Counted from the first letter of the stretch, positions 1 to 12,310 are shown. The stretch: 64,000 nt of DNA from Viscum album (GCA_963277665.1 OY728143.1:229825591-229889590), one strand, 5' to 3'. Program-made: numbers and translations. Notes: a model not told the origin generated them from the letters alone.

Positions 1-2925
1 TATGGTTGTTTCATTATTGTTCCTTAAATATCATTAATTTTTTTTCTTACATTATATGTTTGGGGATATAAATGTTTCAATTTTGAATTTATTAAAAAAT
101 TCAATGATTTTCCAAAAAAGAACTCTTCTATCAAAAAATGAATCTCTCACTTCTCGTGAGATTGTTTATTCTTCACTCAAGATTGATGAATCTTATAAAA
201 AGTATTTCAATAAAATTTTAATTTGGGAACCATAATGTTTTTTCATGAATTTATGATATTGGAAATGATACACATTTCTTTATGTGGGTATTTTTATGTT
301 CAATATTAATATAGGTTCTATGTAGCATGCATGGTAATGTAAATTTTATTATGTGATGGGTGTTCCAATAATTATATAGAGCAATATATGGATGTTAATC
401 CGTCGATACAAGGATCAAAAATATACAATCGTTTAATTTTTCAGGCTTGGAATGAAACCGCAATGGCTCACAGAAGGAGGCGGCCAAACATTTATTGGCA
501 CTGGAAACACAATATTCTATTGAGCGCGACATATGGACGCAGAGCCCTCCACCTGATGATCACAAATATGTGATCACTTTATTTTCCGAGTTTAGAATGA
601 AGATGTAGTGGGCTGTGGAAGGGGTAACGTGACAGTGCGATTCTGGTGAGTATTTAGGGCGTAGCTTCGGGTGAGGTAGGCGGTGCGTGCGTAGCCAGCG
701 GGGCCAGGTGGCTTCAGTCGATGACGAGGTAGATTAGGCGGCAGTGCGAGTAGGTGGCGCGACGGAGGTAGTCCGTGTGTGAGGTGGAGGGACAATGGAT
801 TCCCGGTTCATGTACAGGGATTCACAATCATGGAAGAATAAAATTATATTGGAGAGAGGAAGGAATGGATAGGAAATAAAATTAAAAGAAAAATGAATAT
901 AAAAGAAGAGATAGAGGCGCTATTTGGACCCGCACGCACCAAAATGGGATACCCCCTCTTATGCATGAATCTCAAATGATATCGGAGAGTGAAACTTTCA
1001 ATGAAATGAAATAATAATAATAATAATATAATATTATTATTTATGGTTATCAAAACCCTATTTCATTCGAAACTTATCCGTGCGACCTCGGTTTCACGAA
1101 CTGTTAGCGGTAGTGTGACCCTGACTTCAAGAAAAACAATTATGAGTCCAATATTGGATGTCTTTTTTAGGTTTTTGGATCGGGTACCTGAATCCCTTAG
1201 AAAATTATATATTTAATAATATTATTAAATCTTTGTCCCACCATAACTCCTGCATGTGACGTCCAATTGAATTGTCGTCAGTGGTGATGTGATCCTATCA
1301 TTAATAGTGTTGATTCATGTCTGATGTTGGATACTAAATTATTGTTTGTGGCTCGGGTTCAAGAAACATCCAATAATAATAATATTATTATTTTGAGATC
1401 TTGTATTCGACAAATCTCCCTCATATGGTGTCGAAATGACAATCCATCAATGGCACCATAAACCTTGGAGCCAGACAGTCCCTTTAGTATACCCCACATG
1501 AGACTTGGATAAAGTTAGGATAAGGTCGGGTTGGATCAAGAACGAATCAAACCAGGCCCTCAGGACTAAAAGGGTAATAAATTACAGACCAGACATCTGA
1601 TTGACACACCATCTATTATGTTGAGACCCCTATGACGTAGCGGTCCATTGAGATAATTTTTTGTGGGACTTCAAGGCAGTTGGAGTATCAACTAGTGGAT
1701 TGAGGAGAAGACCCTCCCATAGATGAGAAATCACATTATGGGAACCTAGTAGCTGGCTATGACGTGAAGAATGAATAAAGATCCTATTTGGGTCAGCATC
1801 GAGTGACCCTGTGTGGGTCAGCACCGAACGATCCTGTTTGGGTCAGTACTGAGCAATCATATGTGGTTCAGCACCTAATGATCATGTGTGGGTCATCACC
1901 GAGCGATCCTGTGTGGGTCAGAACCGAGGGATCCGGTGTGAGTCAGCATCGAGCGATCCTGTGTGGGTCACCACAGAGCGATCCTGTGTGGGTCAGCACC
2001 TAGAGATCCTATGTGGGCCTGACAAGGTACTAGGATCCTGTGTGGGTCTAATGATGTACTAAAATCCTCTGTGGGTCTAATGATGATTAGGGATACTTCG
2101 TGGGTCTGCCTCTTAACAGAGTAATATGATTCAGTAGTTACATCTAATTATCTCTACTACCATACCTAAGAAATACCTAGTGTGAGCCGAGTCAGTACCT
2201 TTATGGTATTCTTCTATGTGGAATACCTGTGTGGTACGTACCTTCGTGGTTTTCAATCCATTGTGGAATAGTTGAGCATTGGTATTTTGAGGTGGACTCT
2301 ATGTTTCCTCATGATTGAGTTGAGTATACTTGATAAGTTAGGTATATTTATGGTCATATACCTTAGTAGGATTTTCAGTTGATTTCATGCTTTGTGGTTT
2401 ATCCTTTGTGGATTGTGTGAGACCATGAGGGTCTCAAGGTCTCTACTGAGTATTGTTATACTCACCCATGCATGAGCTATGCTTGGAAAATGTTGTGTTT
2501 GGTTCAGACGATAGATAGCGCTGACTGAGGACGAGAGTACCAGGACTAGAGGTAGCTCGAAGGTGGACCCTAGATGAGACGTACCATAGAGATGACCGAT
2601 TGAGAGTTCTAGAAACCCTTCAGGTAGGATCCTTGGAGGGTGTTCACAGAAGCTATTCCAGTTTACTTGTAATTTCATTTTTTTTTCTTTCTAGTTGGGC
2701 TTGTATTATGGCCCCTTTTACATACTTCACTCACTCTGTTTACTATTATGTTTACATGAGTTCATATCTTGTTGTGTTCTTGGTTGCATGTGCTTCTATT
2801 TTATAGAGGAAATGCCTTCCAAGTTTTAGGGAATATGGCTTGGGTGCTTGTCGATAGCCTCTAGCCAATGGAAGGCGGGCTTGGGGGTAGTCACAGCACA
2901 GGCCCCGGGGGACGGGTCGTGGAAA
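1..2925 (+). repeat. 5' LTR of element 1, left end outside the window
   Basis: It matches the downstream LTR across its visible length. Good anchors are the ATGAGTCCAATATTGGATGT block near 1,143 (also near 8,365) and the closing GTAGTCAC...GGGGGACGGGTCGTG block. About 1.1 kb of its start is missing. It contains a (AAT)n/(ATT)n stretch near 1,011-1,042 and the 25-bp tandem array. It ends two or three bases before the PBS. Several short open frames cross it, but they are frame accidents. Confidence 0.88.
1780..2004 (+). repeat. 25-bp tandem array in the 5' LTR, nine units
   Basis: Nine head-to-tail units of about GATCCTGTGTGGGTCAGCAC plus CGAGC, most differing from the consensus at one to five positions. 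After the last unit the motif decays into spaced TCCTRTGTGGGTCT copies up to about 2,110. Because 25 is not a multiple of three, the array reads open in several frames and gives false repetitive peptides. It sits well downstream of the likely promoter, inside the transcribed leader. Confidence 0.92.
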
Positions 2926-2927
2926 AT

Positions 2928-2938
2928 TGGTATCAGAG
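2928..2938 (+). other. Primer-binding site, initiator-Met tRNA
   Basis: TGGTATCAGAG is the canonical plant retrotransposon PBS, complementary to the 3' end of tRNA-iMet. It lies directly after the LTR end, as expected for minus-strand DNA priming. The twelfth base is G instead of the usual C. Confidence 0.93.
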
Positions 2939-3169
2939 GAGTCAGATCTACCATGGAACATTGGACTTTGATCTTTTTAAAAACAATAGTGTTAAGTGTA
3001 GTGAGTGGTTATCAGTTTAGGGAATCCAGTGTCGGTGCGGCATTCGATGTATCCATACACCAGGACCCTAACTTCTGATTTCTGACTCAGTGCATGAAAA
3101 CACTGATTGCGTGTGTGTTTTGAAAAGTTTTCTTATGTTATCTTGATTCAGCTCACCAGGTATAACTAA

Positions 3170-4340
3170 TTGACCATGGAGAACCTGTTCCTTATCAGGA
3201 TTCCTCTATGTAGATATCTAGATATGATTCTCGAGAGAGTACACGATGAAGGACCACCGAGTGATGAGGCTATGGTGCAGGACCCTCTTACTATGTTGGC
3301 ACCTTTAGGTGGTGTACCGGTAGCACCACCACCCATTGGGCACCAGATACCACCAGCCGAACTGGCGGACGATGCATGACGAATGAGAACATTTCACAAG
3401 TTCCAGCAGAAGAGGCCTTTGAGGTTTCGAGGTGAGATAGATTACCGCACAGCTGAGGGCTGGCTGGAGGCAGTTGCTATAGTTTTCCGCCTAGTTGAGA
3501 CACCATTAGAGCAGATAGTGATCTTAGAAACTAGTCTTTTTTTTCAGTGAATGACTGTGGGGATGGTCCTTATTGTAATGAGAATTCGGTATGTAGACCA
3601 TTACCCAATATAGTACCTTTGGGTAGTGTGTCAGATATATCATTGCCCGTTGTTCAGTAGTTACAACCGGTGGTACTGGTAGAGGACACATATAGGCTTA
3701 GTAACTTACACGTGACTCAACATCCAATACCCCTCAGGTTCTGAGTTGATCCCGACTAATAGGCGGCTGAGGAATGGCTTGAGGAGGTGGATGAGAGTTC
3801 TCTAGAGCTTCTACAGTATCGGAAGGACAACATATCGGTAGTTGAGTATTCATCGAGGCGTACCGATCATTCCTGGTACTCAATGAATATGATACGATCA
3901 GTGCTTCGGGGCTCGGACTTTCAAGCACAATGTGTTTAAGTATGTCCAAGCCAGCACCATTCCTCTTTGCATTCCTACATATTTTGGGGTGCTATAGAGT
4001 AACTTTGTGGTTGAATGTTCTTTGGCCGAGTCGATACAGTCAGTGAATGTTAGTAGTGGGAAAACAGGAAACTAGCACCAGTCTCAGAGACTTGGGTGTG
4101 TAAAAATGTTTTGGGAAGACTAAGTGTTACAGATAGATGAATTTGCAGGACTAAAAACATGGAAGCAGAGCTAAGAGAGTAGCATGAGGTGGTGTACATT
4201 TCGAAATGTTACCACCACCCCCTATGTGGTCCTCACCAGGCTCAGGGAGCTAGAGGATTGGGGAAGAGAGTAGCTGCATGTGGTCAAGGAGGGTGACCCA
4301 AGGGATCGAAGAATGATTTGAGGTAAGATATGTGTCTACT
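3170..4340 (+). pseudogene. gag remnant of element 1
   Basis: Degenerate Gag, the capsid-forming structural protein. An open N-terminal part runs 3,170-3,379 and is rich in Pro and Ala near its end. It is followed without a gap by the retrotransposon gag signature, with wording like FHKFQQKRPLRFRGEIDY and AEGWLEAVAIVFRLVE at about 3,387-3,510. A second gag block at about 3,780-3,930 reads LLQYRKDNISVVEYSSRR, like the family's L-Q-G-x-x-V-x-E-Y stretch. Stops and frameshifts separate the blocks. I could not find a clean CCHC zinc knuckle before 4,340. The PBS lies 240 bp upstream. Confidence 0.75.
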
Positions 4341-4860
4341 ACAAGCTATCATATCAATATACATAGGTACAAATCATTCCTTCTTTCCACGAATCCTGTT
4401 CAAGACCTAGAGTTTCCTGTTAAGGCTTTGACATGACCCTCACATCTGAAGATACCTTTAGAATGAGAATATATAATCACAATTACGCAGATGGTGTGAT
4501 CTGACCCTTGAGGTGAAAGTTTCGGTTGGAACCTCTTGGTGGCAATGTAGAGGCCTTACGAAGATATTTTGGGTATGGATTAGACATCCATAGTTCAAAC
4601 TCATATTGAGTTTATTAGGAAAAAGGTTGTAGTTTCTATACAATGTTGTAATTGGGTCTTCCATGGTTCGTGAAAAGGAAACCCAAGCAGCACAAGATGG
4701 ACTCATGCATAGGAGGGTGCCGCCGATCACTCATGAGTCAGCCAGACTTACCCTTGTGGCAGCTGGAATTTTGAGTTTTCAGTTCCAAATGGGAGTGGCA
4801 GAGCATGGGGACATCTTTTAAAAAGTTGTTTCCCAGATTACCTCCCCAAAGGGAGAGGGA
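4340..4860 (+). other. Unreadable part of pol where protease and RT palm should be
   Basis: This 0.5 kb lies between gag and the RT C-terminus. Protease (D-S/T-G) and RT fingers/palm (Y/F-x-DD) should lie here. Neither motif is visible, and the interval is much too short for both, so most of these domains have been deleted. Open frames here on either strand show no family resemblance. Confidence 0.55.
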
Positions 4861-4861
4861 C

Positions 4862-5275
4862 GTCTGCTTTGGCTAGGTACTACCAGATATTTATACCCAA
4901 CTTACCTAGGGTAGAGGCACCCTTATCAGCTTTGTCAAACAAGGGGGAGCCTTTCCTGTGGATGGATAAGTGTCTGCAGAGATTTTAGGGGCTAAGATAG
5001 AGAATGAAATATAGAACTATGCTACACATGACTTAGATTCAGCATCAGTGTTCTTTGCACTGATGGTGTGGTGGAATTACTTGATGGGTGAACATTTTAC
5101 AGTCTACTCAGACCACAAGAGTCTTGGTTATATCTTCTCTCAGTAGGACCTGAACCAGAGAAAAATGATGTTGGGTTGAGTTCCCCCTGGACTATGAATT
5201 CGAGATATTCTATACTCCTGGGAAGGGAAACATTGTGTCAAATTCCCTCAGTAGGAGATCTGGTATACAACTACT
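4862..5275 (+). pseudogene. RT C-terminus and RNase H remnant of element 1
   Basis: Remnant of the reverse transcriptase end and RNase H. At 4,862-4,985 one frame reads SALARYYQIFIPNLPRVEAP, then a short KGEPFLW stretch; this is the RT thumb/connection block of gypsy elements. At about 5,040-5,150 comes RNase H: the ALxVWWNYL block, then FTVYSDHKSLGYIFSQ, then DLNQR. At 5,170-5,265 comes the LDYEFEIFYTPGKGN block ending in NSLSRR. The DHKSL and SLSRR landmarks are intact, but a TAG follows FSQ and frames shift between blocks. Confidence 0.85.
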
Positions 5276-5436
5276 AGGTGAGGCAATAGAGAAGATGGCT
5301 TATTTATGGATATCCTTTGTGGACTAAGATGGAGAAATTTTTCTTCAGTCTCTCACATTCACTCCCCCACTTCTTCAGTGATTCAGGGAGGCACAGTGTG
5401 AGGACACTGACTACGAGGCTTGACATGTTCAGATAT

Positions 5437-6081
5437 CCTAAGGGAAGGCACCTGATGGATTTTATGAAGGTGGGGAGCATGTCGACCACTTCAGAGCACA
5501 TACCATGGTCCCAAGAGCTTCAACATCAGTACTGGTGGCTAGGCATGATGAAATTAGTGAATGATTTGGTATCACAATGACCCACTTGTTAGCAAGTAAA
5601 AACTGCTTAAAGCTGACATAATTCTTAAGCTGATAGGAGATGAAGACCTCTAGATTTTGAGAATGGTGACCACGTCATTTTATGGGCCTCACCTTGATGA
5701 GGTTTGTGGAGATTTGGCCAGGGTGGAAAGTTATATCTGAGGTTCATTAGACCCTTCCAAGACCTCAGCAGAGTTGTAGTGGTTTCTTACCACTGAGAAC
5801 TTCCCCCTCAGTTGCACCAGGTGCACGACGTCTTCCACGTATTTCTGTTGAGGAGATACATACACAACTCATCTTACTTCATCGACCACGGCGAGCTGGA
5901 CATCGAGTATGGGGAGACATTTTCGGAGGTTCTAGTGTAAATTGAGGATTGAAAAGAGAGAGTCCTTTGTGGGAAATAGATACCTTTGGTGCATGTGCAT
6001 TGGCAGCACGCAAACCTCCCGGAGAGAACATGGGTGTGGGAGGCTCTGATTCGTGCTCAGTACAACCACTTGTTTTCCTAG
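5437..6081 (+). pseudogene. Integrase remnant lacking the catalytic core (element 1)
   Basis: The first part (about 5,437-5,605) is the zinc-binding end of integrase, recognisable by YWWLGMMKLVNDLVSQ followed by a broken PTCxQVKT. Within about 60 bp the reading jumps to the C-terminal domain: FENGDHVIL, GKLYLRFIRPFQDLSRV, HQVHDVFHVFLLRRYIHNSS, and the chromodomain-like tail LCGK.IPLVHVHW ending in RTWVWEALIRAQYNHLF. The whole D,D-35-E core is absent, so an internal deletion removed roughly the middle of the enzyme. The tail sits just before the PPT, as in Tekay elements. Confidence 0.87.
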
Positions 6082-6116
6082 TTTTGGTAATGTGGCTTTC
6101 GACGACGTAAAGACCT

Positions 6117-6129
6117 AAGGTGAGGAGAA
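6117..6129 (+). other. Polypurine tract of element 1
   Basis: AAGGTGAGGAGAA immediately precedes the TGTAATGTCC start of the 3' LTR. This is the usual place and composition of the plus-strand DNA primer in gypsy elements. The T inside it may be a mutation. Confidence 0.82.
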
Positions 6130-7584
6130 TGTAATGTCCTGTAAATTTTGTATAATTTGTTTTTAATTATATGGAATTATTAAGAGACCGTAAAATTTGA
6201 CAGCACGTGATTCCGAGGACCTGAGTGCCCTGAATTATCCGTCGATGTTTTTGTTATGCTTAAATTAGCTCGCGTGAGCAGTTTTCCTGAAAAAGTTGAA
6301 GAACTCTTAAATGGTAGCTTGGATATAAACTTTGAGGGAACCTTTGCATTCATAATGGCAGGTTTACCCTAGTCACAACTTATATTTGGTCAGTGCGGGC
6401 CTCCTATGAGAAAACCCAAAAAATAGCATAATCATAAATAACATAATTAAATAAATTATTTTATTTTTCAAATACTTATAACTCACAAATGGTAACTCAG
6501 ATAGAAAATCCATGAAAACTGATAAACTTTTTAGGGTATGCTTTATTTAGGTAAATAATAACTTTGGCCCGAAAGGGCCACTAGTGAAAGTTAGTTTTTG
6601 GAAGTAAATAAAATAATTAAGTGATAATTATTTTATTGTAAATTTCATAACATTTAAACGGTAACTCAGATAAGAAATCTGAGAGTACCGTTGGGTTCTT
6701 TGGGGCATGTTTTACCTAGGTAGAGACTAACCTTGACCAGCATGGGTCGAGGGTGAATGATAAAACTTTTATGAACTTCATTTCCGGTACGTTCAATAAA
6801 CGCATGAGTGGAGTTTTGTAACAGTTGAACCGGTGCTCGGAATTAAAATCCGAGGGTACCATTGAATGCGTAGCACCGATATTTGACTAAGGAGACCTTT
6901 ACCTTGACAGCAGTAGGTCGAGGGCGAACGTTATATTTCGTGAATTTCGTGGGAGAGTTAAAAGAATAAAAATAAAATAAAGAACAACTTTTTTTAAACC
7001 TCCCACCTGTTTTTTAGTGGTGGGGACCACCCGAACTAAAAACCCGCAATTTAAATTCAAATGTGGGGAGCACCTGACTCTTGAAATCCCCCTTTAATGG
7101 GAGATAAATCTTGTTTTCCTCTCATTGATGTTCCAAATCAATTAGTTTGTTGAATAAACTTATTTGGAACATCATGATTTGGATGGAGGATTATTAGCAA
7201 AAGGGAGAGCTCTGGAGAACATGGAAGGAGATTCTTCAATGAAGAACATCCACTACAATGAAGAGCATCCTCCAGAATCATAGAATGAGGAAGACACATG
7301 AGCTTGGAGTAGGAGCGTGGTGCGAGAGCAACGAATGTCGACAACTTCATCTACTTTCTCATGACATCTCCAACGAACATCAAGATAGGGGGTTTATTTT
7401 GAATTATGATAAATATCTATTTTGGGATTCCTTATATTCATGATTCTTAATGATGATGGAAAAACAAACATGACCATCGATCCGCACATATACCATGATC
7501 TTTTTATTTCTTTCTTCGCATTTTCTTCATGAGTTCTTCAATGCGTATTATTTATTAGAGTTGGAAATATGGAGTTTTGCTGAG

Positions 7585-7790
7585 CGTGATATATAGATGT
7601 GATGCCCTCAACGCAATGATCACAAATATGTGATCGTTTAATTTTTTGGTCTTGGAATGAAACTGTAATGGCTCACGGAAGGAGGAGACCAAATATTTAT
7701 TGGCTTTGAAAACACAATATACTATTTAGCGCAACATATGGACATGGAGTCCTCGACCCAAGGGTCGCGAATATGCGATCATTTTATTTT
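7585..7790 (+). repeat. Short degenerate duplication inside the LTR
   Basis: A block reading GCG-YR-ACATATGGACATGGAGTCCTC followed by CGMATATGCGATC occurs near 7,735-7,780. A diverged partner lies near 7,583-7,650 (GTGATATATAGATG, then CACAAATATGTGATCG). The corresponding pair is near 375-435 and 520-575 in the 5' LTR. The duplication therefore predates transposition of this copy. Confidence 0.5.
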
Positions 7791-8215
7791 TCAGGTGTAG
7801 AATGAAGATACTGTGGGTTGTAGAAGGGGAAACGTGATGGTATGATTCCAATGAGTCTTCAGGGCATGACTTCGGGTGTGGTAGGAAGTGCGTGCGCAGA
7901 AATCTGGGCCAGGTGGATTCGGTTGATGATGAGGCAGATTAGGCAGCGGTGTGAGTAGGCAGCGCAATGGAGGCAGGTCGTGTGTGAGGCAGAGGCACAA
8001 CGGATCCCCGTTTCGTGTACAGGGGTGAAAAATCATGGAAGAGGAAAATTAGATTAGAGAGAGGAAGGAATAGATAAGAAATAAAATTAAAATAAAAATG
8101 AATATAAAAAAAGAGATAGAGGTGCTATTTGAACCCACACGCAACAAAATGGGAAACCCCCTCTTGTGCATGAATCTCTAATAATATTGGAGAGAGAAAA
8201 TTTCAATGAAATGAA

Positions 8216-8225
8216 ATAATAATAA

Positions 8226-8264
<39 letters not shown>

Positions 8265-8265
8265 T
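8216..8265. repeat. (AAT)n then (ATT)n microsatellite, self-complementary
   Basis: A run of AAT units turns directly into a run of ATT units, so the strand can fold on itself. The shorter 5' LTR counterpart lies at about 1,011-1,042. Related short runs occur near 1,374 and 8,597. Confidence 0.85.
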
Positions 8266-9001
8266 ATGGTTTTCCAAACACAATTTCATTATTAACTTAT
8301 CTGTGCGACCTTAGATTCATGAACCGTCAGCGGCAGTGTGACCCTAACTTCGAGAAGAAAATTATGAGTCCAATATTGGATGTCTTTTTCAGGTTTTCGA
8401 TTCAAGTACCCGATGGACTCAGAAAATAATAGATTTAATAATATTATTAAATCTTCGACCCACCATAACTCTTGCGTGCGACGTCCAATTGACTTGTCAT
8501 TAGTGGAGATGTGATCCTGTCATTAATAAGGTCGATTCAAGTCTAATGTCAGATACTAAATTCTAGTTCTTGGATAGGGTTCATGAAACACCCAATATTA
8601 TTATTATTATTATTGCGAGATCTTGTATTCGACATATCTCCCTCATATGGTGTTAAAATGATAAACTGTGAACGACACAGTAAACCTTGGTGCGAGATGG
8701 TCCCTTTAGTATACCCCAAATAAAATTTAGATAAATTTGGGATACGGCATGGTTGGATTGAGCATGAATCCAACTGGGCCCTCAGGTCTAAAAGAGTAAT
8801 AACTTACAGACCTAGCATCTGATTGACGCACCGTCTATTGAGTTGAGACTCATATGATGTGGAGGTCCTTTGGGACAATTTTTCATGGGAATTAATGGTA
8901 GTTGGAGTATCGAACTGTGGCTTGAGGAGCATACTATTCTGGAGATGAGCAAGCTTAGTTCGAGAACCAAGTAGTTGGCTCTTACGTGAAGAATGAATAG
9001 T

Positions 9002-9226
9002 GATCTTGTGTGGGTGGGCACCAAGCGATCATGTGTGGGTCAGCACTAAGAGATCCTGTGTGGGTCACCACCGAGTGATCCTGTGTGGGTCAACACCTAT
9101 AAATCCTATGTGGGTCAGCACTGAGCAATCCTGTGTGTGTCAGCACCGAGCGATCCTCTGTTGGTCAGCACCGAGCGATCCTGTGTGGGTCAGCATCGGG
9201 CGATCTTGTGTGGGTCAACACCTAGA
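9002..9226 (+). repeat. 25-bp tandem array in the 3' LTR, nine units
   Basis: The same GATCCTGTGTGGGTCAGCAC-type unit as at 1,780, again nine copies, followed by the same decayed spaced copies up to about 9,330. Copy number is equal in both LTRs although individual units have diverged. Confidence 0.92.
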
Positions 9227-10159
9227 GATCCTATGTGGGACTGACGATGTAATGACGAGGTACCGGGATCCTGTGTGGGTCTTACAATGTACTCAGATCC
9301 TCCGTAGGTCTGATGATGATTACAAATCATTCATGGGTCTACCTCTTAACAGAGTAAGATGATTCAGTAGTTACATCTAATCATATCTAATAATATACCT
9401 AAGAAATACCTGTTGTGAGCTGAGTTAGTACCTTTGTGGTATTCTTTTTTTGTGGCGTACTTGTGAGGTACATACCATCGTGGTGTTCCTTCCTTTGTGG
9501 AACAGTTGACCTTTGGGATTTTGAGTTGTAATATGTGTTTCCTCCTAATTGAGAGGAGTATACATGATAACTTAGGTATATGTATGGGAATATAACTATG
9601 TAGGGTTTCCAGTTGGTTTCATGCTTTGTGTTTTATCTTTTGTTGATTTTGTGAGACCTTGAGGGTCTCGAGGTCCCTACTGTGTATCATTATACACACC
9701 CCTTCATGGACTATTCCCGTACATTGTTGTGTTTGGTGCAGATGATAGACAAAACTGAATGAGGAAGAGAGTACCAGGACTGGAGGTAGCTTAGAGGTGG
9801 ACCTTAGATGAGGCGTACCGCAGAGACCACCGATCGAGAGTTGTACCTACCCTTCAGGTTGGATCCTTGGAGGGTGTTCACAGGAGCTGTTCCACTTTAC
9901 TTGTAATTTCAGTTTCTTGTATATTCTAGTTGGGCTTGTATTCTGTCCCCTTTTAAACACTGCACTCAATCTATTTACTATTTAGTTTACTTGAGTTCGT
10001 ATCTTGTTGTGTGCTTGGTTACATGTGATTATAGTTTATAAATGAAACGCCTTCCCAGTTTTAGGGAATACGCCTTCGGTGCTAGTCCCCAGCCTCTAGC
10101 CTATGGAAGGAGGGATGGGGGTAGTCACGACACGAGCCCCAGGGGACGGGTTGTGAAAA

Positions 10160-11215
10160 TGATATAATGTGAAATATGTTTGAACATGATGCTATCTTTG
10201 ATCAGAACTATGTGTGGTACTTGACCACTAAGTCATAGTGTATCATTTTTATGAATTTTGATATTACACGCCTTTATATAATGCTTCTAATTATGATAAT
10301 GATAATGATGTTATGATGGTGATTATGATCACCCTTGCTTTCTATCTCTTATTAATCTTATTACTAGGCTTTTAGTCCACCCCATCTTTTGACATACATC
10401 CTCAAATGAATAATTGTAATAAGTAGAAAATCGGGGATGATAATATTCTAGAGAATATGGAATTAAATAATTTTTTGGTTTTATTATGTAAATGTAATAT
10501 GTGGTCATAATATTCACAAGACAATAAACCATTGGATCCTTGATTTTTAGTACTATTCTGTTATTTATATTTAAAATTATGTAATAATAATGTAAGAAAA
10601 ATAAATGTCACTATAATATATCTAGAAATAGGATAAAATTGTTGGGTTATGTTAGGGATTAAGATATTGTTGATGAGGATTGTTTTAGTGATATTTATTT
10701 AGATTATATATCATATTCTACAGGTTTTACGATGAAAATAGTGGAGATTGTACAATTTCATAGGGATGTAGAAAATAAAATAGTGGGTGATGTTTTTCTC
10801 AAGGTTCGGGAAAAATTTTATCATTAATATCCTTGGTTATAAAGGATTCAAAACATTAATATACATATATATTATTAATCATATTTTTTATATAGACCTA
10901 CTTGATAATGAAATCACTCAACTAGAGAAGGTAGTTTGAACTAAAAGTGTTGTATTGAAAATCATAGTGAATTAATGGATTTCAAATAAAATATTCGATG
11001 AAAATATAAGGTAATTGGAATACTTATGACTAGTATATATGGGAGAGATATTATTTCTATGTTTCTTGTAGAATAATTATGAACATTGAAGATGAATCTT
11101 GAAGATGGGATAAAATAAACTGTTTTTTAAACGATGATTTTGTTTTGGAAATTTATTATTTAGAGAACTAAATAAAATTATAGAAAGTGGAATATGGAGT
11201 GTTAAAAATGTATTT
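10160..11215. other. AT-rich interval without recognised features
   Basis: About 1.05 kb between the 3' LTR and the next LTR. Only short open frames; none resembles a known family. There is a GATAAT-rich patch near 10,290-10,320. The segment separates two LTRs of one family in opposite orientation. Confidence 0.6.
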
Positions 11216-12059
11216 TGTTACGGCCCATCCTCGGGGCCCGTGCCGTGACTACCCCAAGCCCGCCTTCCATAGGCCAGGGGCTGGCGACTAGCACCAAGGC
11301 GTAAATCCTGGTAAAAAGGGAAGGCATTGCCTTTGTAAAGTAAACAAACACCACAGAGCAAGAAAGCAGTAGAAGTAAACACTAAGTAAAACTGGGTACA
11401 ACTTTAAGTGCGGAAAAGTAAGTGGGCCAGAATACAAACCCAAACTGAAAGTAAAGTACAACTGGAAGAGAAGACATCAACTGAAAAGTAAAGCCGCAAC
11501 GTCGAGCTGTCCACTAGAAATCCCACCTGAAGGGTGAGTACAGATAGCCTCCACAGCTCCTCGGGTCCAGCCATTCGCTCTGAGTACGTCCGCTTAGTGG
11601 TCCACCTCCAAGTACCGTCCTGCTCCGCAAACCTCAACGACGACTGGCACTATCCATTGTCTGCAACCAACACAACATAGTGCGGGCATAACCCATGCAG
11701 GGGTGAGTATAAGCTACTCAGTAGGGACCCCGAGACCCCCGACGGTCTCCCAGAATCCACAAAGGATAATCCAAAAAGGAAAGATACAATCACGAAGTAA
11801 CATTCGACACTACTTAGGTATATGCCCATACATATACCTAAGTCATCAATTCTCGCTCGCTCCAACCTCCGAGCCCATGTAAAACCCAGTCCACACAGGA
11901 AAGGAAAATGTAAATCCACATAGGATAGCACAAAAAAATCCACAAAGGAAAGAAAAACAGGATTCATCTCACATAGGTATACTTCTTCATATGACGATAG
12001 AGATGATCAGATATATCCACTGATTCATCTAAGCCGTCAGACCCAAAAAGGATCGATAT

Positions 12060-12310
12060 GTACTAACCCCCGCAATGACTCACAAAGGATCTAACCCACA
12101 CATGATCGATAGGTAACTAACCCCCTCAATGAGCCACAAAGGATCTGACCCACACATGATCGATAGGTAACTAACCCCCGCAAAGACCCACACAGGATCA
12201 GACCCACACAGGATCTGTAGGCGCTGGCCCACACAGGACCGTTGAGCGCTGACCCACACAGGATCAGAACCACACAAGATCTGTGGCACTGATCCACATA
12301 GGATCGCTAA
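12060..12310 (-). repeat. Degenerate tandem repeats in the reverse LTR
   Basis: Counterpart of the 25-bp arrays. On the plus strand, GACCCACACAGGATC-type units recur. Two larger units of about 60 bp, reading CACATGATCGATAGGTAACT then AACCCCC, stand at about 12,097 and 12,157. The arrangement differs from the plain 25-bp array of element 1, so the array has been remodelled in this LTR branch. Confidence 0.78.

Larger units (their letters stand above)
6130..10158 (+). repeat. 3' LTR of element 1 (about 4 kb)
   Basis: It starts TGTAATGTCC right after the PPT and ends with the GGGGGTAGTCAC...GGGGACGGGTTGTG block that precedes the PBS in the 5' copy. Parts near 6,190-6,260 (TTTGACAGCAC, then GTGATTCCGAGG) also match, in reverse, the start of the LTR at 14,769. 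The likely promoter is in the first kilobase but its TATA box is eroded (GAGATAAATC near 7,100). Internal features are the (AAT)n run and the 25-bp array. Confidence 0.9.
1..10160 (+). mobile_element. Degenerate Ty3/gypsy chromovirus (Tekay/Del-like)
   Basis: A nearly whole LTR retrotransposon. Position 1 lies inside the 5' LTR, because 170-2,925 aligns with about 7,380-10,158 at a constant offset near 7.2 kb. The order is 5' LTR, tRNA-Met PBS, gag, broken pol, PPT, 3' LTR. The LTRs are about 4 kb, long for the superfamily but within the range of Tekay elements. The internal region is only about 3.2 kb because the RT palm and the integrase core are missing. Lineage comes from the integrase C-terminus wording (GKL.LRFIRPF, HQVHDVFHVFLLRRY) and the TGTAATGTCC LTR start. 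Both LTRs differ at many sites, mostly transitions, so the insertion is old. No target-site duplication can be tested, because the left end lies outside the window. Confidence 0.88.

Noticed and set aside
1788..2003. Repetitive peptide encoded by the 25-bp array (also 9,000-9,362 and 12,080-12,297)
   Set aside because: A 25-bp period makes several frames open by chance; the peptide is not conserved in frame between LTRs.
1780..2004. CRISPR-like array
   Set aside because: Units are directly adjacent with no unique spacers, and the DNA is a plant retrotransposon LTR.
8210..8270. AAT/ATT inverted microsatellite as a terminator or regulatory hairpin
   Set aside because: Simple-sequence slippage explains it; the 5' LTR counterpart is shorter and imperfect.
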